Shown: positions 1 to 7,705, counted from the first letter of the stretch. The stretch is 64,000 nt of DNA from an uncultured Mycoplasmatota bacterium (GCA_946403755.1 CAMJBC010000006.1:1-64000), one strand, 5' to 3'. A program made the numbers and translations. Notes: generated from the sequence alone by a model not told the origin.

Positions 1-66
1 TTACCTGTATTATAATAATTAAAAAAAGTTTTAAACCCTTATGATTATCGTGCCAGTAGAATATTT

Positions 67-95
67 GCTCTAACTTTTATAGTTAGAGTTTTTAA
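67..95 (+). terminator. Rho-independent terminator of an upstream unit
   Basis: CTCTAAC (68-74) pairs with GTTAGAG (82-88) and is followed by a short T-run. It ends a gene lying left of the window. Bases 1-66 show no coding or RNA feature I can recognise. Confidence 0.7.
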
Positions 96-100
96 TTATA

Positions 101-109
101 TGTTATAAT
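101..109 (+). promoter_or_regulatory. Extended -10 promoter of the RelA/SpoT-like gene
   Basis: TGTTATAAT, an extended -10 element. The start codon follows 28 nt downstream with an AGGTGA Shine-Dalgarno in between. No convincing -35. Confidence 0.6.
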
Positions 110-137
110 GTTTTCGAGAGACAATTGAGGTGATTAT

Positions 138-620
138 ATGCAAATTAATTCCAATAATGTAGATCAAAACACATGTGAAATTATGCACGCCAATGCAGAT
201 ATTGAACTAGAATCATTTAAAGCAATGCTAGAAAATTATTTAAAAATGTGCTATAAAAAAGAGTTCTCTTTAGATTATAGAATCAAATCAGTAGAAAAGA
301 TGATGAAAAAAATACAACTTCGCCGCAAACAATATGGACAAGCATATGGCCCACATAATTTGCCAGATATCATTGGATTTAGAGTTTCAGTAGACACTGA
401 AGATGAAGTTATTGAAATATCTAATTTAATCGAAAAAGGATTAAATCCAACTAGAAAAGTTGATCATTTTGTAACCCCTACCGACAGTGGATTTAAAGCT
501 AATTTGTATTATTTCAGTTTAAATGGAATAAATATAGAAATACAAGTTATGACAAAAGAAATGGAATTATGGACAAATCAAACACATGATGAATATAATT
601 ACAAAAAATATAGTCTTTAA
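138..620 (+). CDS. RelA/SpoT-fold nucleotidyltransferase-like protein (divergent small alarmone synthetase type)
   Basis: A 160-residue stand-alone protein resembling the synthetase domain of RelA/SpoT and the small synthetases RelP/RelQ, which transfer pyrophosphate from ATP to GTP/GDP. Seen: YRIKSVEKMMKKI (47-59) matches the G-loop-side RxK element, LPDIIGFR (75-82) carries the Mg-binding Asp, EIQ (134-136) the catalytic Glu, then W145 and H150. No hydrolase, TGS or ACT domain. Oddities: the usual GYrSxH motif reads SGFKANLY, so the stacking Tyr is Phe and the Ser/His are lost, and the usual EIQIRT reads EIQVMT, losing the Arg. Fold assignment is good; (p)ppGpp synthesis is uncertain and a different nucleotide or RNA target is possible. 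ATG follows AGGTGA at normal distance. Transcribed alone between two terminators. Confidence 0.7.
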   Translation: MQINSNNVDQNTCEIMHANADIELESFKAMLENYLKMCYKKEFSLDYRIKSVEKMMKKIQLRRKQYGQAYGPHNLPDIIGFRVSVDTEDEVIEISNLIEKGLNPTRKVDHFVTPTDSGFKANLYYFSLNGINIEIQVMTKEMELWTNQTHDEYNYKKYSL

Positions 621-662
621 TATTATAATAATATACGATATATTACTTATAGCAGTTGATTT

Positions 663-698
663 GCACGAAGTAGTTTCTCAATTGGTAACTACTCGTGC
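663..698. other. Strong hairpin without T-run
   Basis: GCACGAAGTAGTT (663-675) pairs with AACTACTCGTGC (687-698) with one bulged A. No T-run follows directly; a separate terminator lies 12 bases on. It could protect the 3' end of the upstream mRNA or be a processing or protein-binding site. Function unknown. Confidence 0.45.
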
Positions 699-702
699 CA
701 TT

Positions 703-735
703 AAAAAATAACACTATTAATTAGTGTTTTTTATT
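703..735 (+). terminator. Rho-independent terminator
   Basis: AACACTA (710-716) pairs with TAGTGTT (722-728), preceded by an A-run and followed by TTTTATTTT. Ends the RelA/SpoT-like gene. Confidence 0.8.
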
Positions 736-753
736 TTATTGAAAGATACAATG

Positions 754-762
754 TGCTATAAT
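754..762 (+). promoter_or_regulatory. Extended -10 promoter
   Basis: TGCTATAAT upstream of the gene starting at 807. No clear -35 at 17 bp. Confidence 0.55.
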
Positions 763-806
763 ATTTTTTGCAAAGAAAATGTTATTATTAAATTTATGGA
801 GAGTTT

Positions 807-1421
807 ATGGTAAGTCCGCAGCTAGAATATATTGACGAAAATTTAAATAGAATTATACAAAACCCAGATAGTGTTTTATATATAAAACCATATGATGTTG
901 GGAAAAAGAGAGCTTTATTTGCAATGGTTAAAGAAGGACAAGGTGTTTATAGAAATTTACAAATAACAAAAGCGCAGTCCAAATTAACATTTCCATTTGA
1001 ACCAATATACTGGTTTTATAAAAGTGCAGGACATTGGTATTTAAGAGAAGATAGAGATATATGTTTTGATAATATAATGGCTATAAATACAACTAATTTA
1101 GAAGGATTTAAAACAAAATCACTAGAAGGTGCTAGAGTTTTTAATGTTGGTATCTTTGCAACTTTTAGTGATGGCACTGCTGCTTTTGTTAAACGCCAAA
1201 GCCAAAAAGAATTTCAAAAACGTGGAGGAATACAACCATACATAGATTTATTACAAAAATATAAAGAGTATAATCCACAACATGAACATTATAAAATCTT
1301 AGATTATTATATGCAAAGCAATAATACTTGTAGTGATGCAATTGTAATACCTGAATTTCAATTAGATGAAGATGGTCAACCACAAGCTAGGAAACTAACT
1401 AAAGATAATGAATTACTTTAA
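807..1421 (+). CDS. Hypothetical cytoplasmic protein, 204 aa
   Basis: I do not recognise this protein. It has no signal peptide or membrane segment. It is mixed alpha/beta with aromatic clusters (EPIYWFYKSAGHWYLRED around 67-84), a central segment rich in small and hydrophobic residues (RVFNVGIFATFSDGTAAFV, about 112-130) and an acidic, proline-containing C-terminus. The start is ATG with GGAG seven bases upstream. Its own promoter (754-762) and the convergent AraC-type gene that follows make it a single-gene unit. Codon use is like the neighbours. Confidence 0.75.
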   Translation: MVSPQLEYIDENLNRIIQNPDSVLYIKPYDVGKKRALFAMVKEGQGVYRNLQITKAQSKLTFPFEPIYWFYKSAGHWYLREDRDICFDNIMAINTTNLEGFKTKSLEGARVFNVGIFATFSDGTAAFVKRQSQKEFQKRGGIQPYIDLLQKYKEYNPQHEHYKILDYYMQSNNTCSDAIVIPEFQLDEDGQPQARKLTKDNELL

Positions 1422-1433
1422 TTAAAATATTTA

Positions 1434-1898
1434 TTATTTAAATTCAATTCTTTTAACATAGCTACTAACAGTAGGTTTTCTATGATTTAAATAATTTAAA
1501 GCATTAGATTTAATACTACTAATTCTAGATACATTAAATAGTATTTTTTCTTGATCTTTATCACTTATATATTTATAACTTAAATATTTTTTATAAATAA
1601 TTGGACTAACACCAATTATTTTTTTAAATGTTTCTGAAAAGTATTCTAAAGAATTAAAACCATTTTTAAAAGCTATACTTAATACATAATTATCATATTT
1701 AAAAAAAGACAAACTATTATATATTCTTAGAGTATTAATATATTCATGTATTGAAATATTTAATTCTTTTTTAAAACGTTTCATTATATATGTTTTATTA
1801 AAATGAAATAGCATGCTTAATTCATCAATAGTAATTTCTTTATTGATGTTGTTATTTATATATTCAATAATGTTGCAAACTAAATCATTTGAAAACAT
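1434..1898 (-). CDS. AraC-family DNA-binding protein (HTH domain only)
   Basis: A 154-residue transcription regulator consisting of an AraC/XylS double helix-turn-helix domain (about 5-105) and a short basic C-terminal tail, with no separate ligand-binding domain. Seen: NKEITIDELSMLFHFNKTYIMKRFKKELNIS is not quoted in full here; its core is TIDELSMLFHFNKTYIMKRF (first HTH), and IAFKNGFNSLEYFSETFKK gives the second HTH with the family's GF.s..YFs..FKk signature. I chose the ATG at 1898 and not the upstream in-frame ATG at 1937, because an AGGTGA lies five bases before it. Divergent from the VirD4-like ATPase at 1997; the shared 100-bp gap is a plausible operator, so it may control that gene (inference). 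AraC proteins without a sensor domain usually need a partner or respond by their own level. Confidence 0.85.
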   Translation of the reverse strand: MFSNDLVCNIIEYINNNINKEITIDELSMLFHFNKTYIMKRFKKELNISIHEYINTLRIYNSLSFFKYDNYVLSIAFKNGFNSLEYFSETFKKIIGVSPIIYKKYLSYKYISDKDQEKILFNVSRISSIKSNALNYLNHRKPTVSSYVKRIEFK

Positions 1899-1996
1899 AA
1901 AATCACCTATATATAAAATTATATCATAAAAAGCCATTTTTGTTTAAGTTTGAAAAAATATATATGATATTATATTGTTGAAAGGAAGTGATATGC

Positions 1997-3343
1997 ATGG
2001 CATATTCAAGATGGGCAACAGTTGAAGAACTAATGCCTAGACTAACTCAAATCAGTTATGAAACTGAAGTTAAAAAATCAGGAGTTCCGATGATGTATGA
2101 TGATAATCACTTATATATTAAAGATGATGTATCACATACTTTAGTAATTGGTTCTACTGGAAGTGGTAAAACTCAATTAATAATGTTACCACGTTTAAGA
2201 TTAGCAATTAAATCACAAGAATCATTTATTGTTCATGATGTTAAAAGTGAATTATATGATTCATTAGCAGGTGAATTAAAAAAACAAAACTATAATACAA
2301 TTGTAATTAATTTAGATAATCCTACCGTTGGTAACTGTTTTAATCCATTGAACCTACCTTATAAATTATATAAGGATGGTCAAAAAGATAGAGCAATAGA
2401 ATTATTAGAAAACGTAGCTTATTATTTTTGTTGCAATGAAACATTTAATTCTAATATTGATCCATATTGGAATAATTCAGCAACATCATTATTTATAGGT
2501 TTAGCATTATATTTATTTGATAATGCTAAAGAAGAAGAGGTTAATATAAGTAGTGTATTAAAACTAGTATCTGATTTAGATAAATTATCAGAACAAGTTA
2601 AAAAATATGATAAAACATCACCAACATATATTAACTTATCTAATGTTTTATTAGCACCAAATGAAACAAGAGGTAGTATTCTATCTGTTTTCATACAAAA
2701 TATGAGACTTTTTGTATCAAGAGAAATGTTATTAAAAATGTTATCTACATCTGATTTTAATATGATGAATGTTCAAAAAGAAAAAACAGCTATATTTATT
2801 ATTAGTAATAATAAAACAGCTGCTAGAAGAATAGTACCATTAATACTAGAAGAATGTTATTTTGCTGCAACACTTACTGATGATAAAACTCGTAGATTAA
2901 ATTTTGCAATAGATGATTTTGAAAATTTAATTCCAATTAAAGAATTCAATAATATGCTTACAATGGCTAGAAGTTGTAATATTAATTTCACAGTATTTGT
3001 AAGAAGTTTATTAGAATTAAGAAATGCTTATGGTGTTGATGGAACTGAAATATTAAAAATAGTATTTGGTAATATAATATATTTATTAGCTAATGATACT
3101 GAAACATTAGAAGATATTTCTAGATTATGTGGTACTAAACAAACTGAAAATGGATTTGAACCATTAGTTACAGTAGAAGATTTAAAATTACTTGATACAT
3201 TTGAAGCTATTATATTAATTCCAAGACTTAATCCAATTAAGACAAAATTATTACCTGATTATCATATAGATTGGAAATTTAGTAAAGAAAAAATAGATTT
3301 AAAAGAAATAAATATCAAAGAAATAAAAACTTTTAATATATAG
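1997..3343 (+). CDS. VirD4/TraG-like P-loop ATPase without membrane anchor
   Basis: A 448-residue ATPase related to type IV secretion coupling proteins (VirD4/TraG/TraD), which recruit and pump DNA or protein substrates. Seen: SRWATVEEL at 4-12 matches the arWAT..El segment that follows the membrane anchor in TraG proteins; Walker A GSTGSGKT at 52-59; a Walker B-like FAIDDFENL near 295; the FNPLN and PYWNNSATSLF segments typical of the family. The two N-terminal membrane helices of VirD4 are absent. Start: GTG at 1988 would give an extra MIC, but AAAGGAAG sits eight bases before the ATG at 1997. No relaxase or other T4SS gene is in view, so an orphan role (protein export, chromosome handling or defence) is as likely as conjugation. 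It has its own terminator at 3351. Confidence 0.8.
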   Translation: MAYSRWATVEELMPRLTQISYETEVKKSGVPMMYDDNHLYIKDDVSHTLVIGSTGSGKTQLIMLPRLRLAIKSQESFIVHDVKSELYDSLAGELKKQNYNTIVINLDNPTVGNCFNPLNLPYKLYKDGQKDRAIELLENVAYYFCCNETFNSNIDPYWNNSATSLFIGLALYLFDNAKEEEVNISSVLKLVSDLDKLSEQVKKYDKTSPTYINLSNVLLAPNETRGSILSVFIQNMRLFVSREMLLKMLSTSDFNMMNVQKEKTAIFIISNNKTAARRIVPLILEECYFAATLTDDKTRRLNFAIDDFENLIPIKEFNNMLTMARSCNINFTVFVRSLLELRNAYGVDGTEILKIVFGNIIYLLANDTETLEDISRLCGTKQTENGFEPLVTVEDLKLLDTFEAIILIPRLNPIKTKLLPDYHIDWKFSKEKIDLKEINIKEIKTFNI

Positions 3344-3350
3344 TTATGAT

Positions 3351-3385
3351 AAAAAGTGCTAGCTTTATAGTTAGTACTTTTTTAT
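3351..3385 (+). terminator. Rho-independent terminator
   Basis: AAAAAGTGCTA (3351-3361) pairs with TAGTACTTTTT (3372-3382) including a G-U pair. Separates the VirD4-like gene from the next three genes. Confidence 0.75.
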
Positions 3386-3438
3386 TGATAAAGTGCATTA
3401 GTTGTGTTATTATATATGGCCAAGGGGGATAAGGTATT

Positions 3439-3768
3439 ATGGGGACTTTTGATAAAGAAGAATTAGAATACTTAAAAAAGAAAACCAGACTAAGAAGAAA
3501 AGAGAAAAAAGAATTACTTAAATTAGAAATATCCACTATTCAAGCTTTAAAGCATTTTTATGCAGTAGAGCATACAACTTTGGGTTTAGATTTATCTAAT
3601 GTAGATGAATTAGAATATAAATATAGATTAAACGCAATGCAAAGAAAACTATGTGGTTTATATTTAGATAGTGGTTCTAGATATGGTTTATTAGAATTTA
3701 CAAAACGTTATATTGCAGATGATATGGACAGTATTAGAAAAGAAGAAAGAAAGCAAGGAAGAAGATAG
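3439..3768 (+). CDS. Hypothetical basic helical protein, 109 aa
   Basis: Not recognised. A highly charged N-terminus (KEELEYLKKKTRLRRKEKKE, 6-25) predicts a basic helix that could bind nucleic acid or a partner, followed by a helical middle and a basic C-terminal end (IRKEERKQGRR). No cysteines that suggest zinc binding, no membrane segment. The start ATG follows GGGGGATAAGG. First gene of a tight three-gene unit (3439-5096), three bases before the next gene. It shares the locus with the VirD4-like ATPase, which makes a common process plausible but unproven. Confidence 0.7.
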   Translation: MGTFDKEELEYLKKKTRLRRKEKKELLKLEISTIQALKHFYAVEHTTLGLDLSNVDELEYKYRLNAMQRKLCGLYLDSGSRYGLLEFTKRYIADDMDSIRKEERKQGRR

Positions 3769-3771
3769 AAA

Positions 3772-4824
3772 ATGGAAAAACATAGAATTAATAAAAATGA
3801 TTTTGATTTTATAGAAGAATTAGAACAAAAAGCAGGTAATATTGAATCTATTTATGAAAAAATGTTTCAATTAGAATTAAAAGGACAAAAAGAATCTAAA
3901 GAATTTAAAGATTTATTAGGTGAATTAAGAAATGCAATTATTGCAGAAAAGAAACTATATCAAATACCTGATTTAGATTTTGCTAGAATAGATGCTTTAG
4001 CACATTTTATTCTTGAAAATAGAACACCTGATGATTTTAAAAAAGATATGCATAGCATTATTAATCAAGAACATGAAGGTAAAGTAGAAAGAAGAATATT
4101 AGGAAAACTAATTAGTAAGAATGCTGAAGATTATGCAGGAGTAAAAGAATCTTTACCAGGTATAATTACAGGATTTTTAGGTATGATAGGTGATTTAGAA
4201 GGTGAAGAACTTGATGAACAAATAACAAAATCAATAGCTTCTAGTAACATATTACATAAATCAATTGAAAATGATACATATAATGGCTTCTTAACAATAT
4301 TAAGAGAATTTGTTAATGATCCAAAATATGCTAAATTTAGAGAACCATTACTTCGCAGTAAATATTATTTAGCATATATTAATCCAGCATTAGAAGAAGG
4401 CTTATTAAGTAATGGATTTGAAATACCTGAAACATTTTATTCAGGTGCTAAATTTGCGGCAAATATTACTGGAACAAATCCTCTAGCATTAGAAATGATG
4501 CAAGATGTATATGGATTCCCAATTGCTATTGATAATCTTGGAGAATTACTTGCTACTTCTGATGAAGAATTAACGGATTATGATAAAGCAACAACTGCTA
4601 TATTAAGACAATGTCTTTTAAGATCTTTATTCTTATATTTAAGTGCTGATAGAATAAAAACTTTAAATGTTTCATTCCAACAATTATTAGATGATGACGA
4701 TTATAAAGGTATGCATCCAGATGGACAAAAGAGTGAAGAATTAATAACAGAATGTTTTGAAGCAGCTGATAGAGATAGAGAAAAACAAAAAACATTATCA
4801 TTTGGACAAAAACCAAGTAATTAA
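3772..4824 (+). CDS. Hypothetical all-helical protein, 350 aa
   Basis: Not recognised. Predicted largely alpha-helical and acidic, with no membrane segment, signal peptide or nucleotide-binding loop. Notable stretches: EELEQKAGNIESIYEKMFQL near the N-terminus, a glycine-containing hydrophobic part (LPGIITGFLGMIGDLEG, about 124-140) and a YDKATTAILRQCLLRSLFLY helix near 270-290. The C-terminus is polar and disordered-looking. It is the middle gene of a unit with a 109-residue basic protein before it and an 85-residue protein after it, with near-zero spacing, so the three are probably made together and may form a complex. Confidence 0.75.
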   Translation: MEKHRINKNDFDFIEELEQKAGNIESIYEKMFQLELKGQKESKEFKDLLGELRNAIIAEKKLYQIPDLDFARIDALAHFILENRTPDDFKKDMHSIINQEHEGKVERRILGKLISKNAEDYAGVKESLPGIITGFLGMIGDLEGEELDEQITKSIASSNILHKSIENDTYNGFLTILREFVNDPKYAKFREPLLRSKYYLAYINPALEEGLLSNGFEIPETFYSGAKFAANITGTNPLALEMMQDVYGFPIAIDNLGELLATSDEELTDYDKATTAILRQCLLRSLFLYLSADRIKTLNVSFQQLLDDDDYKGMHPDGQKSEELITECFEAADRDREKQKTLSFGQKPSN

Positions 4825-4838
4825 TAAGGGGAGGAAAT

Positions 4839-5096
4839 ATGAGAGATATAGAAGATGTATTTGAAGTTAATAAACATATTTTGTATATGCAAATATTATC
4901 AAATCCAGCTATGATGGAGCAATTTAGTAATGAAGAATTATCTAGTATGATAAGAGGCGTAAGAAGATATATTGTTAATGAATGTATGCATGGTACTAAA
5001 TTTGAATTATTGCCGGAAAGAGAAGAAGCAGCTAATAAAAGAGTTGAAGAATTTAAAAGAACTCTTGGTAGTGGTCCTAAACCAAATTTATATTAA
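4839..5096 (+). CDS. Hypothetical small helical protein, 85 aa
   Basis: Not recognised. Short, helical and charged, with a disordered Gly/Pro C-terminus (GSGPKPNLY). A strong Shine-Dalgarno (GGGGAGG) precedes the ATG, so it may be made in excess over the two upstream gene products. Last gene of the 3439-5096 unit, closed by the terminator at 5101. The size and operon position fit an adaptor or chaperone for the upstream proteins, but nothing in the sequence proves that. Confidence 0.7.
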   Translation: MRDIEDVFEVNKHILYMQILSNPAMMEQFSNEELSSMIRGVRRYIVNECMHGTKFELLPEREEAANKRVEEFKRTLGSGPKPNLY

Positions 5097-5100
5097 TAAA

Positions 5101-5130
5101 AAAACTAACTATTTATAGTTAGTTTTTTTT
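5101..5130. terminator. Bidirectional terminator
   Basis: AAAACTAACTAT (5101-5112) and ATAGTTAGTTTT (5115-5126) form a perfect hairpin with T-runs on both strands. Shared by the convergent genes ending at 5096 and 5105. Confidence 0.85.
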
Positions 5131-5794
5131 CATTTATTATTAATATTATAAAAGTTCCAATTATTAATATTAAACTAAATACTTGATTAACTGTTATAAA
5201 TTTATTTATATGTTCATATCTTAAGAAATCTAATAAATATTTCATTAAAGCAGATATTATAATAGTTATATAAATAATATTTTTATTATTTTTAAATTTA
5301 TTTAGTATTAAAAATATAATTAAGAATACTATTGATTCAGTTAATTGTATAGGAAATAGTTTAATATTTAATCCAGATGTATATGTAACTGAATAAAATC
5401 CGTCATATGGAATACCATAGCAACATCCTGCTAAAAAACATCCTATTTTAGATACACTATATACTAAAGGTAAAGATAGAATAGAATATTTTATTAATTT
5501 TTTATTCATTGGTACTATTTTTTCAAATATAATAGCAGAAGATATAACTCCTATTAAACCACCATATGATGAAAAACCTGCATTAATAATATTAACTGGT
5601 TCTTTACTTACAACTATAGTAAATATTTTTCCAAAAACAAATGCGAAAGAGAAGAATAATAATGCATATAATTTTAATTGATTAATATCTTCTTTTTCTT
5701 TTTTTAATGATAAAAATATATAAATAAATCCTATAATAATTGAACTGACTAATAAAACTCCATAAAAGTTAAATTTAAATGTATTTATTATCAT
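5105..5794 (-). CDS. Lgt-like prolipoprotein diacylglyceryl transferase family membrane protein
   Basis: A 229-residue polytopic membrane protein of the Lgt family, which transfers diacylglycerol from phosphatidylglycerol to the lipobox cysteine of prolipoproteins. Seen: SYGGLIG (76-82) at the position of the HGGLIG motif, KIGCFLAGCCYG (116-127) at the place of the RIGNFiNgE.yG signature, and FPIQLTES near 147. It is shorter than typical Lgt (about 260-290). The catalytic-region His, Arg and Glu of E. coli Lgt (H103, R143, E151) appear as Tyr, Lys and Cys here. It may therefore be a divergent paralogue with another acceptor, or a lineage variant. The lipoprotein at 63756 shows that the cell needs an Lgt, which could lie elsewhere. 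Lies 4 bp downstream of the 138-residue membrane protein gene, so cotranscribed. Confidence 0.7.
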   Translation of the reverse strand: MIINTFKFNFYGVLLVSSIIIGFIYIFLSLKKEKEDINQLKLYALLFFSFAFVFGKIFTIVVSKEPVNIINAGFSSYGGLIGVISSAIIFEKIVPMNKKLIKYSILSLPLVYSVSKIGCFLAGCCYGIPYDGFYSVTYTSGLNIKLFPIQLTESIVFLIIFLILNKFKNNKNIIYITIIISALMKYLLDFLRYEHINKFITVNQVFSLILIIGTFIILIINEKKLTINS

Positions 5795-5798
5795 AATA

Positions 5799-6215
5799 TT
5801 ATCCCGGACAGCTTCTTAGTGTGTTAACACAAAGTACTACAAATATAATTGTTAGAGTGACTCCTATTATAGATAGAACAATATATATCCACATAGTTAT
5901 TTTGGCTAACTTGTTTTGTGGACTTTTAACTCTAGCAATAATCATTAGAACAATAGCTATCAAAGGACATAACCCAGTTAAAGAAGAAACTAATTTTGAT
6001 AATGGTGGAATTAATCTTGTAATAAGTCCCATTACAGCACTACCACCAAAGAATAATGCAAGTGAAATAATAGATAATGTTCTGGCAGTTTGATCATTTG
6101 GATCTTCTACAACTGGTGTATTGTTTTCATTAATTTGTTCTACAACTTCTTCACTAACTTGTTCAACAACTTCTTGATTGGTTTGTTCAATATTTTCTTG
6201 ATTATTATTATCCAT
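5799..6215 (-). CDS. Small membrane protein with acidic Gln/Glu-rich N-terminus
   Basis: A 138-residue protein: an acidic, Gln/Asn-rich cytoplasmic segment (about 1-45) with imperfect NQEVVEQ/SEEVVEQ repeats, then three hydrophobic segments (about 47-70, 78-95 and 105-130). The layout resembles DUF4190-like small membrane proteins, but I cannot assign a family with certainty. A perfect AGGAGG lies six bases before the ATG. First gene of a two-gene minus-strand unit with the Lgt-like gene. Function unknown. Confidence 0.75.
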   Translation of the reverse strand: MDNNNQENIEQTNQEVVEQVSEEVVEQINENNTPVVEDPNDQTARTLSIISLALFFGGSAVMGLITRLIPPLSKLVSSLTGLCPLIAIVLMIIARVKSPQNKLAKITMWIYIVLSIIGVTLTIIFVVLCVNTLRSCPG

Positions 6216-6270
6216 ATTAACCTCCTAGTATAAATTTATTATATAAAAATTAAGGTTTATTATCAACATA

Positions 6271-6279
6271 TGATATAAT
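6271..6279 (+). promoter_or_regulatory. Extended -10 with leaderless spacing
   Basis: TGATATAAT ends seven bases before the GTG at 6287 and ten before the ATG at 6290. No Shine-Dalgarno follows. The transcript probably starts at or next to the start codon. Confidence 0.5.
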
Positions 6280-6286
6280 TATTACA

Positions 6287-6763
6287 GTGATGTATATGAA
6301 AAAAGTATTAATTGGAATAGCTATATTTATATTAATAGCAGTAATAGTAGTAATTTTATTATTACAAAATAAAAAAGAGGAGGTAGTAATAGAACCTGTG
6401 GAACAAAAATTACCAGAAACAATTAAAATAATAGTTAATGAAACAGAATTAATTGTTAATTTAGAAGATAATAGAACTAAGAAAGCTTTATTAGAAAAAC
6501 TAGATGAAGGGGATATTATTATTAATGCTCAAGATTATGGTGATTTTGAAAAAGTAGGGGACTTAGGATTTAGTTTGCCAAGAAGTGATAAGTATACTAA
6601 AACTGAACCTGGGGATGTAATATTATATAGTGGAAATCAAATAGTTTTATTTTATGGAACTAATACTTGGAATTACACTAAGATAGGAAAAATAAATATT
6701 ACGGAGGAAGAATTAAAAAGTATTCTTGGTGAAGGTGATATAACTTATACAATAACAAAATAA
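6287..6763 (+). CDS. Membrane-anchored cyclophilin-like fold protein
   Basis: A protein of up to 158 residues: one N-terminal membrane segment (about 6-26), then an extracytoplasmic domain of the cyclophilin-like family (Cyclophil_like/DUF3830 type). Seen in the domain: ETELIVNLEDNRTKKALLEK, DYGDFEKVGDLGFSLPRSD, PGDVILYSGNQIVLFYGTN and WNYTKIGKI, which follow the family order (ALLEKL, y.g.EK.g.Lg..LP, pGDi.ly....i.lfYg...W.Yt.lG.i). It is not expected to be an active prolyl isomerase by family precedent. Start is ambiguous (GTG 6287, ATG 6290 or ATG 6296): none has a Shine-Dalgarno and the -10 is so close that a leaderless mRNA starting at 6287 or 6290 is likely. Ends at a shared terminator. 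Confidence 0.8.
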   Translation: MMYMKKVLIGIAIFILIAVIVVILLLQNKKEEVVIEPVEQKLPETIKIIVNETELIVNLEDNRTKKALLEKLDEGDIIINAQDYGDFEKVGDLGFSLPRSDKYTKTEPGDVILYSGNQIVLFYGTNTWNYTKIGKINITEEELKSILGEGDITYTITK

Positions 6764-6790
6764 AAAAACGATTATTTAAATCGTTTTTTA
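6764..6790. terminator. Bidirectional terminator
   Basis: AACGATT (6767-6773) pairs with AATCGTT (6779-6785), with A-run before and T-run after. Serves the convergent genes ending at 6763 and 6788. Confidence 0.85.
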
Positions 6791-7705
6791 TTTTGTAAAT
6801 TCTTGATCTCCGTATGTTAACTTTTTACTTTCATATCTCATATCAAATGAAGTAGTATCTTTTCCCCACCAACTATCATATTCATATGAGAAAGTAACAG
6901 TATCACCATCATCATTAATAGTCCATTTACAATTTTCAGCATCTTTTTTTAGTGTAGTTATATCACATGTACCATTTCTTTTAACTTCAATTTTATAATC
7001 GCCATTTGTATAAATTCCTGGTACTTTTCTAGCTGGACTAAATAATACACCAAATATTCTAATGATACCTAAGAAAACAATTAAAGCAGCAAGTCCAATG
7101 AAGAATTTTTTAACAAATCCATTACTTAAGAAAGAAATAATGTTTTTATCTTCATATTCATTTTCCATTTCTTCAGTTCTATGATTAACTAATTCATCAA
7201 ACTTATCTTTAAATTCTTGGTTTTTCCAAGTAAAGAATATCATTGGTAAATGATGGTATTGGAAAATAATAACTGATCTAAAAATCCAGAAAAGATTAAT
7301 AGTTGTAACAGAAGTTATTTTCTTTAAAGGAATACTTTTTTCAGTTCTTTTAAATGGAATATATGCTTCTTTATATACTTCTGTATCAGTTATACAAAGC
7401 ATAGTTTTAGCAGCGCATTTATAAATCCAGTTAAATAGAAAATATTGAATAGCAAATGCAATTAAAATTCCTATTTCACTAAATACTCTAACCCAATATC
7501 CATAATCAGGACTTCCAAAATTACCACTAAAGTTTGCCCATGTTGCACCTACAAAAGATAGTGCTAAAACAACAAACATAATTTTATCTAATGCAGATAT
7601 AAATAAAATTCTACATGAGACAAGTGGTTTTTTTTGTTTCTTTTCTTTCTTTTTTTCTTCCTTTTCAACTTTTTCTTCTTTTTCTTTAATTTCTTCTTTT
7701 TCCAT
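6788..7705 (-). CDS. Membrane protein with bacterial PH-like domain
   Basis: A 305-residue protein. A very charged Lys/Glu N-terminus (1-27) precedes two membrane segments (about 38-60 and 72-92), then a bacterial PH-like (DUF304 type) region (CITDTEVYKEAYIPFKRTEK, IPLKKITSV, residues about 100-160), a third membrane segment (about 195-222) and a C-terminal beta-rich domain (VPGIYTNGDYKIEVKRNGTC, EYDSWWGKDTTSF) that looks extracytoplasmic. The role is unknown; such domains often sense envelope state. GGAG precedes the ATG. It is a single gene, divergent from the coiled-coil protein at 7823. Confidence 0.65.
   Translation of the reverse strand: MEKEEIKEKEEKVEKEEKKKEKKQKKPLVSCRILFISALDKIMFVVLALSFVGATWANFSGNFGSPDYGYWVRVFSEIGILIAFAIQYFLFNWIYKCAAKTMLCITDTEVYKEAYIPFKRTEKSIPLKKITSVTTINLFWIFRSVIIFQYHHLPMIFFTWKNQEFKDKFDELVNHRTEEMENEYEDKNIISFLSNGFVKKFFIGLAALIVFLGIIRIFGVLFSPARKVPGIYTNGDYKIEVKRNGTCDITTLKKDAENCKWTINDDGDTVTFSYEYDSWWGKDTTSFDMRYESKKLTYGDQEFTK

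Noticed and set aside
138..620. Toxin-antitoxin pair with the RelA/SpoT-like gene as toxin
   Set aside because: No small partner ORF lies within the same transcript; terminators stand on both sides.
1899..1937. Upstream in-frame start for the AraC-type protein (adds 13 residues)
   Set aside because: The ATG at 1898 has an AGGTGA at ideal spacing; the 1937 ATG has none and lies in the promoter region.
1997..5096. Integrative conjugative element
   Set aside because: Only a coupling-protein-like ATPase is present; no relaxase, integrase, att repeats or shift in base composition.
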